Assembly: GCA_025399215.1 (NCBI GenBank)
Contig: MU621222.1
Span: forward strand, 11,708 to 47,707
Direction of reading: 5' to 3'
DNA length: 36,000 nucleotides
DNA from: Globomyces pollinis-pini
Taxonomy: Eukaryota; Chytridiomycota; Chytridiomycetes; Rhizophydiales; Globomycetaceae
This document shows, in pieces, positions 20,017 through 30,072 of the stretch (within the stretch, counting starts at the first letter, position 1; the number at the start of each line of letters is the position of its first letter). A model generated the notes under the pieces. It was not told the origin of the DNA. It saw only the letters and a list, made by a program, of their open reading frames with translations, and ran no database searches. The translations under genes were made by a program, and so were the position numbers.

Positions 20017-21647
20017 TTAAGCAAGAGCAGCAATTAATGCTGCTCCTTGTCCTGAACCATCTCTAGCTTGTTCCATAACAATGTTTTGAGCTGTGATTCC
20101 AAGAATTTCCTGTAGTGCATCTCTCATACGGTTTCCAAAATGAGGATAATGTTCATATACAGAACCATCAATGGCAACTGTACATGCATCCAAACGATTG
20201 ATCTTGGTAACCAGTGCAGCAATACCTGCGGCAGATAATCTTGCTGCTCTAGTACCAACAAGTTCACACACATGTTTGACAATACGACGATCATCATAAG
20301 AGGTGTTTGGGACATTCAATACATCTTCCAATAATTGACGAGTATCAGAAAGTGATAAGGAATGATCACTAAACAAATTAGAAACCTATATTCCTTACCG
20401 TTCAATACGAGACATGTATGCAGTGTCAAATTGATAAGGAATGTTTAATGCTGGAGATCCATTTCCAGAAAACAACTCTCCAGCTTTGATAAGATCAACA
20501 AGAATATTTCGAACAATTTCACCCAAATACAATCCAGAAATCAATTTTTCAAATATTTGTTGTTTAGGATTACTAGTATGACGATCAATGTTACGATCCC
20601 AAGTAGTTAAAGGCAAAATAGATGGTTCGTTATATGCACCCCATTCGGTGTTGATGATAACTTCCCCATCATCACGATTCCATTTTGGAATATTATGAGA
20701 TTTTTCAACATAGGCAGCATTTGTTCCAGTACCCAAGATAACACCAATGTATGTTTGTGGATCAGTGTAGGCATGTGTAACGAGAGTTCCTACAGTATCA
20801 TTGACAAGAGCTTTGATGTTGATCTTAAGTCCTTTCTTGTCAAATGCGAGTTGAAGTAAGTCAACGACATCAACACCAACAACACCTGAGCAAGTAAATC
20901 CTTTACTCCAATGAGTCAAAGTTCCTAGACTAAGTTTATTTTTAAATGTACCTTTGTTGATAGCGGTTTGTAGAACTGGGAAAGAGAAAGTGAATCCCAA
21001 AGATATGTGATTATCTGTTGGAATATTATTGTCCCTGCAGAAGGCAGCAACACAATCAGCAATAAAGTCAAACATTTGGGCCCCAGTACCAGTCTTGAGT
21101 TCTTCAGAGATGGTATATTTTGCATGATTCATACGAATATTACCATAACCTTCAAGATTAACACGACATACTCTATAATAGATAAATATCTTATGACTAT
21201 CATACCTGAAATTGGTTCCACCGAGATCAAGAGCGAGATAAACACCAGTTTCCTTTCCAGTTGGGCGATTTACAACATAAGAAGGAATCATGGCAAGTTG
21301 TTCATTATCATTCTGTAACCCTTTCTTGAATTCCGAGACCATATGTAAGACAATTTTCTGTAACTTAGAGGAAGTTACAGTTAATTGTTGATCTAATGAT
21401 GCCAATAAAGTACCACGGATAGGGGAAGAAGGTCTGGTAGCAACTGCAGAAAGATTCTTTTCATTTGATTGCTTTTGTGATTTTTCAGGAACATTTTTAT
21501 ATGAGGTTGAAATAGTTGTAGGTTGTTGATGTTGTTCACGAAGGGACACCAGATATTGTACAGTGGCAACGAGTGAGATACCAGTGGACACACCAAACCA
21601 GAATATGAGGTTATTCTACATGATAAATTCAATACTCAACTCACCAT
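20017..21647 (-). CDS. HXK: Hexokinase with N-terminal hydrophobic anchor (copy 2)
   Basis: Exons 21645-21647, 21206-21615, 20952-21172, 20399-20924 and 20017-20368 encode 503 residues, with introns at the same positions as copy 1 (29, 33, 27 and 30 nt). The first coding exon is again just ATG, followed by NNLIFWFGVSTGISLVATVQ, a hydrophobic anchor. Catalytic and nucleotide motifs match copy 1 (ALDLGGTNFR, VNDTVGTL, LGTGTNAAYVE, NTEWGAYNEPS). Two introns are multiples of three and free of stops, so naive translation adds spurious residues. The last exon is nearly identical to copy 1 over its first two thirds while other parts are diverged, pointing to gene conversion. Both copies appear intact. 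Confidence 0.93.
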
Positions 21648-22647
21648 TTGAAGATTAATGATAATTATATGACCAATTTTTGCCCTTTAAATATGTCAGT
21701 GGCTAATCTTAAATTGGTAGACGAGTCCTCACATGACCCAGATAAAAATGTCATCAAAATGGTAATGACAGTGCATTGATGACTGCCAAGTTCTCAGAGT
21801 TTGTTCCTTTTGAGTTATAAAATTAAGAGTGTTTTCAGTGGTGATATTCAGTCTTGAATTGATTGAAGAATAGTAAAGGCTCAAATTAATTGAAACGTAT
21901 TTTGATTCTTAATTTGTACTTTTGTCAGATGACCTTTGTGGGACGTCATTTGTCTAACTTTGTACTTAAGAATGAACTAATAACTTCTGCCCTCTTGGCC
22001 TTCATCTCATCTTGTGTTTCTATAATTTACGTAAAGGGAAATCTAATGTTTTTGTAAATTAGAAATAGGCTTATATCGTGAAATCTGATGATTTGAGTAA
22101 CAATTATTCATACATGTTCACCAACCCCTTTTACAGCTCCCCTTCAAACAAAAGTCACGATCGTTAACTATACTAATTTAATTCAAGATTGTATGTATAA
22201 TTACTTTATTATACTAGACATTGATTTGATCAATCCTTTCTTAGAGTGGCCACCCAAAGAAGGAATAGTGATGCCAATTATGGAAGAAGAGATTATACCT
22301 ACAACAGAAATTTCAGTTCCTTCGTTTTTGATACACTTCTAGCAACTGCTTCTATGAACTTTTATATAGCATCTGTTAGTTTGACGAGTGAAATACAAAT
22401 ACTACACGGACATCAATTTTTTTTATGATGAGTTTCATGTGTAACAAAGTGTTTTGTGAATAGATGATGAAAATCCTTATACAAATTACAAATAAATTAC
22501 CAGAAAAAAAGAAACAAAAATAAAGATCAATTGATGGAATGGATTCACTATCATGTGAAAGCGAAGACGGCCGAGTCGTGGTCAATCATGAGAACAAATT
22601 GATTTACCATCCATTGAAATTTCTTTCCCCTACAAAATCAAATTCAA
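21648..22647. other. 1-kb divergent intergenic region
   Basis: Lies between the start of hexokinase copy 2 and the enoyl-CoA isomerase gene. It probably holds both promoters. Apart from the weak ORF at 22193-22342, I see no gene, repeat or RNA element. Confidence 0.45.
22193..22342 (+). CDS. Possible micro-ORF (49 aa), weak
   Basis: An ATG-initiated frame whose translation reads like a soluble peptide (NPFLEWPPKEGIVMP, then EEEIIPTTEISVP). It has no recognisable family and no supporting neighbour. It may be chance, a remnant, or an exon of an unresolved gene. Confidence 0.18.
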   Translation: MYNYFIILDIDLINPFLEWPPKEGIVMPIMEEEIIPTTEISVPSFLIHF

Positions 22648-23497
22648 ATGCCAGAATTCTTAAAAATTGAAATCAAAAAGAACTTTGCTATTGTTTCTAT
22701 TAAAAGAGATCCTGTAAATTCAATGCATTTACCATTATGGAAAGAACTAGCTCAAATGTTGTCTGATTTGGAATCAAATGAGAAAGTTAGAGGTTTGATC
22801 ATCACATCTGGTCTTAGTCGTCCTATCTTCACCGCTGGAAATGATCTAACGTATGATTGATAAATACTAATGTTTTCAATAGTGAATTACATGCTCCTAA
22901 AACTTCACATGAAAGATATACTGAATTTTGGAGAGTTTCAAACACCTTTTTAGCTGATCTTTCAACCACATCTTTGGTAACTGTTGCTGCAATTCATGGA
23001 GCATGTCCAGCTGGTGGTTGTTGTTTATCCATGTGTTGTGATTATAGAATCGCAACGGATGATGTAACAATGGGTCTCAATGAAGTAGCTTTAGGTATTC
23101 CAGTTCCAGCCGTTTGGATTAAATTAATGAGTGATCTTATTGGAAAGGGTAAAACGGATAAAATTGTTCAATTTGCCATTATGGTACCAGCAAAACAATG
23201 TAAAGAAATTGGGTTGATTGATGAAATTGTCAGCAAAGATCAGTTGATTCCAGCTGCCGAAACTTTATTGAAACAAGTAATAATCATAATCCATTTATAT
23301 TTTAGTTATTGAAATTACCAGATCCTGGTCGAGCAATTGTAAAAGGACACCTACGAAATCAATTGGCGGCTGAATGGACTGACAGCGAGCGATTAACCAA
23401 CGAATCAGATATGGGTTGGAGTATGTTGTCACTACCATCCACTGTAAAAGCTTTGGATGGTGTTTTTGCTCGATTGGCTGCCAAGCCGAAATTGTAA
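22648..23497 (+). CDS. ECI1: Delta3-Delta2-enoyl-CoA isomerase (ECI1-like)
   Basis: Exons 22648-22850, 22883-23276 and 23306-23497 (introns 32 and 29 nt) encode 262 residues of the crotonase superfamily. Visible motifs are RDPVNSM, FTAGNDLTEL, then INGACPAGG-like HGACPAGGCC with CDYRIA, and LNEVALGIPVPAVW, whose Glu135 aligns with the catalytic glutamate of mitochondrial enoyl-CoA isomerase. The enzyme shifts cis/trans-3 double bonds to trans-2 so that unsaturated fatty acids can enter beta-oxidation. I see no strong mitochondrial presequence and no C-terminal SKL-type signal (it ends PKL), so location is open. An unrecognised upstream exon could supply a presequence. Confidence 0.88.
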
Positions 23498-23899
23498 TCA
23501 AAATATATCACAATTGATTGGAATTCTCGCTATTAAGTTATGTTAGAATTGTCACCATTTGGGCAGTTCCTTGAATTGCGGGCTGCTTGAGTAAACAATC
23601 GAATGGGTTAGAATGTTGTTTTTCTCATTCACAATCTTGCTTCCTGTGAAGCTACTCATTCCGTACATATGATGAAGTAGCAATAAGCTGAATGAATCAT
23701 CTGTGCTCTTACGGATCTGTAGTTGGGAAGCATTAAACGATTTTCATGGATACAGCATAGAACTGGACTCAAGTTGAATGATAATATAGCTAAATATGGG
23801 TAATGTTTAGTAATTGTTATTAAGGTTAACTGGCGAAGTTCGCCAAAGTCACATTTAGTTGAAAAAAGAAACCAATTCTCAACTTATTAGAAACAAACC
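23498..23899. promoter_or_regulatory. Intergenic/promoter region of the GH19-like gene
   Basis: A 402-bp spacer with no gene. It contains a perfect palindrome at 23831-23845 (7-bp arms, 1-bp centre), about 55 bp before the start codon, described separately. Confidence 0.45.
23831..23845. promoter_or_regulatory. Perfect 15-bp palindrome, candidate operator
   Basis: TGGCGAA-G-TTCGCCA has 7-bp perfect arms and is GC-rich against an AT-rich background. It lies 54 bp upstream of the GH19-like start codon. It could bind a dimeric transcription factor; assignment is by pattern only. Confidence 0.4.
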
Positions 23900-24768
23900 A
23901 TGAGATTATCATCGGCAGTACTTTCCTTTTTCAGTCTTGTTGATGGTAATCACAGATACCATCATAAATCTGTCCATCATGATTCCTCTTTGGCACATTG
24001 GGCCAACATGGCAGTTGAATCTACCTCCAAACCCACATTCCTTCCATCATTCGAAATCTTTCAAAATGCTATCGTAAATGCCAATGCAAAAGTTGGAGAT
24101 CCTCAACCTGCACCATCCAAAAGTGTTATTCAGGAAGCATATGATGAAATATCCAATGTCCAAAAAAAGCAAAAATTCTTTTCTGGATTAAATGAAGTAG
24201 CAATGTTCTTGGCGAATGTTTTACAAGAAACAAATATGTTAGTAAGAGAACAACATTGTGGAAAAGATCGACGAAAACCTTCATGCAATACTGGATGCGG
24301 AGGTTGTGAAGGTGGTAAGCAATACTTTGGAAGAGGTATTATAGATTTATTATTAAAAAACTAGGATACCTTCAATTAACACACCAAAATAACTACAAAT
24401 TCTTCTTTGCTTACTATAACAAAATTTATGGTACAAAGTACAGTCATTTGAAGCAGAATGATTGTAATCTGGTGGCTACCAAACTTGCCTGGAGTAGTGC
24501 ATTTTATGTCTGGCATCGGGACGCAGCTGGTCCAGATTTTTACGATAAATATCACCCTGTCTCTGGTTCCTTTGGATATTCAATTAATTCAATCAATGGA
24601 TGTATGGAATGCAAAAAATATTGTCAGCTGAATGATAATTGTCCAGATGGTTGTCATGGTCCAGATGGTGCTGCTCAAAAGAGAGCAAAGTACTTCCAAG
24701 CACTTCAAAGAGGATTTGGTCTGCGTGTAAGCTCAGACAGAGAGGCACTGAAAGGTTGTTTGTATTAG
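23900..24768 (+). CDS. Secreted GH19-type chitinase-like protein
   Basis: Two exons (23900-24335, 24365-24768; intron 29 nt) give 279 residues. The N-terminus MRLSSAVLSFFSLVDG is a likely signal peptide, followed by a His/Ser-rich stretch. The core matches GH19: AMFLANVLQETN with the candidate catalytic acid Glu110, a Cys/Gly-rich loop (CNTGCGGCEGG), and YFGRGYLQLTHQNNY formed exactly across the splice junction. The C-terminal half has a Cys-rich insertion (CMECKKYCQLNDNCPDGC). GH19 enzymes cleave chitin and some relatives act on peptidoglycan. In fungi the family is known from microsporidia and zoosporic groups, where wall remodelling or host attack are plausible roles. The second catalytic Glu is not obvious to me. 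Confidence 0.82.
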
Positions 24769-24901
24769 AAAGTTGTTTTACTATAAAATCAATTTGTTGT
24801 GCTATTGCTGTTTTTCTGAATGTCTGGAACTATAATTGATAAGCATAAGATAAATGTATTTACAATAGTTAAAGTTGTATATATTTATAATGCTATCATT
24901 T

Positions 24902-27900
24902 TTAATCTACTGGTACAATCTTTGAATTCCTACCACAACATGAAAAGCAGTTGGAAAAGATCAATCTGGAACTTGGCTTCACTACCACTGGCTCTACGTC
25001 CTTCACTGGTTTAATATTGGCTTCAGTTAAGGATTGCTTGATTAAAGGTTCTGACTGGTTGGTGATTTCCTCTTCTATCTCATCTTCTTGATTCTTATTT
25101 TGGCTTAGTTCATCTATAGATGCATAGATGTTTATGGATCCATAGACACTAGCCTCCTTCAGTTTCATTGTGCCCAAGTTTTCAATGTCTTTTTCACTCT
25201 CGTCATCACTTTCATCTTCTGTCTCATTGAATTGGGTTGAACCAACAAGTACAATTCGTGGGCATACGTATTCGATAGTCGTTTGAGTGTTAGCATTGTT
25301 TGGTGTCGTAATTACACTGGCTTTGCTGGTTTCGGCACTAATTCGGTTCAAATAAACATTAGGCAGTTCAATATTTCGGTCAGCTGTAATAGGTTCATAA
25401 GGTAATATTTGATGATCTTGAATGGGTAACGAAAATAAAATAATTGAGTTTCCTATAATGAATTAAATCCAAAGATTTACCATAATATCGTACTAATCTT
25501 CGATCCGACACAACTTGAGAAAATATTAAACATCGTAGTCCCAAATTATTTTTGAAATAGCAATATGGTTTATCAACTATCCCATACCAACTGAATTCAT
25601 GTAATGCAATTGAAGATCTATAGATGCTTTGTCCACTCATAAAACAATCATTGGTAACACCATATTCTATGTCATTGATAAAATCATAAAGGAGGTATCG
25701 AAAATTTGGCATACCACTACATATTAATAATTTGGTTGAATCTTCATTAAATTTTAATCCATTACAATCCAATTTGACAAAGAAATTACGATTTGTATTC
25801 AAAATTAAATCTAGAACTTGAATTTCGGTTTGATATTTGCCAAGGTCAATTGAAACTGCAAGTTTTGATTGGTTGTCATTGATAGAGATGGCCTTGATTG
25901 ATTTTCCAAGATTCAATTGCTTAACTAATTCAAATTTATTGTTCCATATGTATACTAGCCCGTCGGAACAGCCATTTATAATCGTACTTCCATCTGAATT
26001 GATATAACCACATGTTATTTGACCGCCGATATCATTCCCAGTAGTTGTTAAATTCATCAAACCAAGTTTTTTGCAACTACTGTTCCATAGAGTAATGTGA
26101 AGATCAATAGAGTTAAATGTCATGATATAATTTCCATCACTAGACATATAGATGGAGGTATCATTTGACAAACTCTGTTCCGAAATGCATTTTAATTGAC
26201 CTCGTTCATTATAAATATGCAGAAACATTTTCTCGATAGTACAAATAACTCTACCATCATCTGATTGACACATCAATAATGAATCATCATATTTGAAATG
26301 TGGAGTGGTAGCTGTAGTACGAAAAGTGGATGTCTCATTACATGGTAACTTTGGATCTAAACTGCAAAGTAATGGTAAAGAAGTGTCTGAAAAGCTACAT
26401 ACTACATATCCATCAGTGGCTTCGATAAATATTTGACATGGGTTTGGAATATTAAGTTTGAACATATCTTGTGGTTTTAAACTGTATGTTTCCAAACACC
26501 ATACCATTACCATTAAATCAACTGATATTGTTGTCAATCGCCTCGTTTCCGGATCAACTTTCATATCTAATATTTTGACACCGTTATTAGAAATTCTGTG
26601 AAGCTCCGTTTGCTCTTCTAAGCTAAATATGGAAATGATATTGTTACAACTATATATAATCTCCTGTTGATTCCCTCCGAATATGATATGATTAATTGGA
26701 CTGCTTTCTTTGCAAATAATATGTCCTTGATTAAAGCGCTTACTCCATTGCATAATAGTTCCATCCTGTAGGCCAATATATACATGACATGCTTCATCAT
26801 CCATCATGACAGCAGTAATTGAACAATGAAAGCTCAGACTATGAGTGAATTCTGTTGATTTAGTCTCTCCATTCCAAATATAGAGTCGATTATCAGATGT
26901 GGTAATGATAGTAGCATTTCTTGATGTAACACGATCGTCAATCAAGAGATGCACTGGACCAGGATGTGGTACTCTAATGACTGAAACATTATTTGTATCC
27001 ATATCATAATCAATGAAGCATAATTGATGTATTCCATTCACCGAGACTGATGCCGACATTTCATCCATCATATCAAGAGCGCCAAACTTTTGTACTCCCA
27101 GCAATGGTATAAATATCAAAGGTTTTGTACAATTATCTAAGCAATAAATTTCTATACCTTTCTCTGTTCCTAACCCAATTTGTTCTTTTCGAACGAATAT
27201 TCCAAATGTTGAATTTGTATCAGTTTCGTATCTACATATTTCACGACTCCACCAATTACGATCAGTGTAAATCAAGTCATAACTTGGATCCAGATGTTTT
27301 TCTAGGTAGTTTAGAGATATAATAGAATTTTTTGGCAAGTCAAGTAACACCGTTTTGAAAATCTGTGAAGAATCAATCTTCAATAGGTCTCCATATTGTA
27401 AAATAATACTAATCACTTCATTCAAGATTGTATCAAGGGCAATAAAATCTTCTTGTAAAGATAATGTTTTGGTTTGTTTAAATTGAAGTCCCAATTTAAT
27501 CTTAACAATATCAGATCGTCTTACTTTAAACCCTAAAAAGAATTGAAGCTCCAACCAAAGCAGTACTGAAGGAGGTTTTTCTTTTGCATTTGTTGGATTA
27601 AAGAAAGATCTGGCTCTTTTAATTATTTTTGTGGTGAACTGAATATTGGAAAGTTGAAATGATAAAATCCAGAATCGTGAATAGTATTTTAAGAGTTTGG
27701 GCATTTTTTTTAACTCTGTTTCATTTTGTCTGTAGATGGGTTTCGATAGATATAAGTTGAAGACTTTCAAACCTCTTGTCATCCATAACATTAGACTGTT
27801 ATGGAACCAATCTGCATCAAAAACATCTGACTCATCTTGTATCATTTTCATGAACTGTTCTGTTGTTGAAAATGATTGAGAATCAATATTAAAAAAAACT

Positions 27901-29770
27901 TTTTTAGATTCAAGTTGATATTCCAACTCTGATAATGACATTTCGAACCCTTCATATTGCAAACTTTCGTACAAATCTATCAATGTAGGATATTGTGCAC
28001 CACTAAGCCTAAACTGCCAATGAATCTGACAGAATTCAAAAATAAATTTCCAAAATGGATCCAGCATATGTGATTTAATATCATTTGGATGTGTAGTAGA
28101 ATAATTGATTGTATCTTCAATATATCTATCAATAATATTTTCTTCTGTCAACATACAGTTTTCCATAAATAAAGAGTACAAGTCTCGATCAAACTTTGAA
28201 GCAATGCGATTAACTTTTTGGTATGTATTTAATGGTTCTGAAATTTTTGACATTAATTTGTTTACCAAAATAGCTTGTACCTTTTCATCATAACCAAAAA
28301 CGGAAAATTCAATCTTTGCTTTTAATGTGGTTAATAAATCCTGCTCCAAATGCAGAGGGAATAAGATGGATTTTTTCCCCATAAACCAAGAATCATCATA
28401 TGTTAAGGATGCAGTTAGGATAAATTTGATATATTTTCCTTCCAGTTTACTGAGGCATTGCAGTAGCTTTACCATATCCGATGTTGACTGTCTGAGCAAC
28501 ACGTCTACAGAATCAAGCACCAACACAACTCTTGTTCTAGATTTTATAGCAGGCTCCACTAGCATTTCTTGAAATATTGACACTATAGAGTCGTTACTGT
28601 CGTCATTCCAATTGGATGAGAGAATAGGCTGATTGTCTAGTGCTTTAGCAAAATCAAAGTTTTTTGAAAGTTGTAGAGCAAATCCGGCAATAATATTAAT
28701 TGGCTTGTATAGATTGACTTTTGAATGTTCTAGAAGTTAGTTATGCTTTATTTATCTCTACCATTGGTATCTAGTAAAGTGTAGGCCACCAAAGCGTTTT
28801 CCAACATATCCCCAATTTTGGAAGCGAATATAGTTTTACCGGTTGCTTATTCAAAATTAACAAGAAGTAGCTTACATTCAGGTGATTTCAAAAGATATCC
28901 TTTATGCTTTCCATTATACCAATGCTGTATCTCTGCTGTTTTTTTCACAAGTGTATTTTCTACAAAACATTGTTTAGCAGCTTTCAATTGAAAATGACAA
29001 ATATATGGTGAAAACGATTTTAGCTTGTCCTGGATTCGATCAAAAAGCTCAGTCTCTTCTTGGATTCTTAATTTTTTTTTTAAAGATTTCACTCCTTGTT
29101 GTATTGAATCTGATATTCGATGAATGTCTACAACCTACTCATAAGTTAAATCTATAATTACCTTCAAAATTAGTTTCGATATAGTACTTGTTCATGTGTT
29201 TCTAACAAAACCTCGTATGAAATACATTCTTTCCAATTAACCATCGCCCGTTCGAATTCTTCCAGTAGTTTGTCCAAATCTTTTGGAAATAGTATCGCAT
29301 CTAATCTTTCAAACATACCCGTTTGCTTAGCTAAATCAAATTTCTTTGTCATTGATGTTAAATCTTTCATTAGTTTCTCAACAGCAGCTTTTAATTCTGT
29401 AGATTGTGCATTTTTCTTGACTCGTTTGCATTCCTTTGTTGAAGCTTCAATAATTCGTCGAAACTTTTCAAGTAATTCCTGTTTGTCCTAAAAGATAAAT
29501 CTATTGATGAGCAAGAACCTGCTCTTTGATGTAATCTTTCGCTACATTTATAACTAAAGTTGAAGCAACTCCTACAAAAGACCCTATAGGTGCAGGTAAA
29601 AAATCTGATAGTTTGTTGATGGTCTTTGCAACAATTAAGGTCACTTTTACTGCATTTGGTTTCTTTCCACTTTCCATTTGTTTGCCAATGCTTATCACAT
29701 CTTTAAATATTGACTTGTTCTCGGTATATACTTCTTTTATATCATCTATAACGGATGTTATGGTATTCAT
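24902..29770 (-). CDS. NACHT/STAND NTPase with WD40 repeats (NLR-like, 1564 aa)
   Basis: Six exons (29519-29770, 29188-29487, 28876-29134, 28762-28845, 25481-28729, 24902-25452) total 4695 nt. Residues 1 to ~260 form a helical N-terminal region (starting MNTITSVIDDIKEVYTENK). Walker A is SPESTGKT with Lys274, and Walker B is VVLVLDSVDVLL near residue 370. A helical NACHT-associated region follows, then about ten WD40-like repeats from ~800 to ~1400. An acidic linker leads to a C-terminal Cys cluster (NCFSCCGR) that might be lipidated. STAND proteins of this plan act as ligand-triggered switches; in fungi, relatives control incompatibility and non-self responses. An apparent TAA before Walker A lies inside a 30-nt intron (28846-28875), so the gene is not broken. 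It is divergent from ANAPC7. Confidence 0.87.
29135..29187 (-). other. Two-block tandem intron array (27+26 nt)
   Basis: On the coding strand, 29187-29162 (26 nt) and 29161-29135 (27 nt) are contiguous GT..AG units in the NACHT-WD40 gene. Removing both joins LLETHEQ to VVDIHRISD in phase; an in-frame TAA in the first block shows that it must be removed. ACTAAT and TTTAAC elements are present. Confidence 0.68.
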
Positions 29771-30072
29771 AATCTATGTGATTAATACGAATAAACGCGT
29801 CCAAACGAAATTTTTGGAAATTGAACATTCAGTCACCTATTTATTGCAGATACGTGGTTTTCTTAATATTCAATACAAGATCTCTCTTTGAAGAGCATCA
29901 TTCCATAATTTTAGTATAAATATGCAGAATTGGTATATTAGTAAAAGTACTTCAATAGCTTCTATGCTACTTACCATGAACCATGCTAATTGCATAATAT
30001 TTGAATGGTCATACTGAAGTTGCAGTTCAGTTGCTATTGTCAATTCTCTTTTTCTCAAAAATACCTACAAAC
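29771..30072. promoter_or_regulatory. Divergent promoter region, NACHT-WD40 / ANAPC7
   Basis: A 302-bp AT-rich spacer between two divergently transcribed genes. I see no ORF worth keeping and no clear motif; it presumably holds both promoters. Confidence 0.45.

Noticed and set aside
22376..22585. 69-codon minus-strand frame upstream of the enoyl-CoA isomerase gene
   Set aside because: Low-complexity, Phe/Ile-rich translation typical of AT-rich non-coding DNA.
28840..28860. In-frame TAA before the Walker A motif of the NACHT-WD40 gene, suggesting a pseudogene or a reassigned stop codon
   Set aside because: A 30-nt intron with a canonical GTAAGC donor removes it in phase, and TAA ends several other intact genes in the window.
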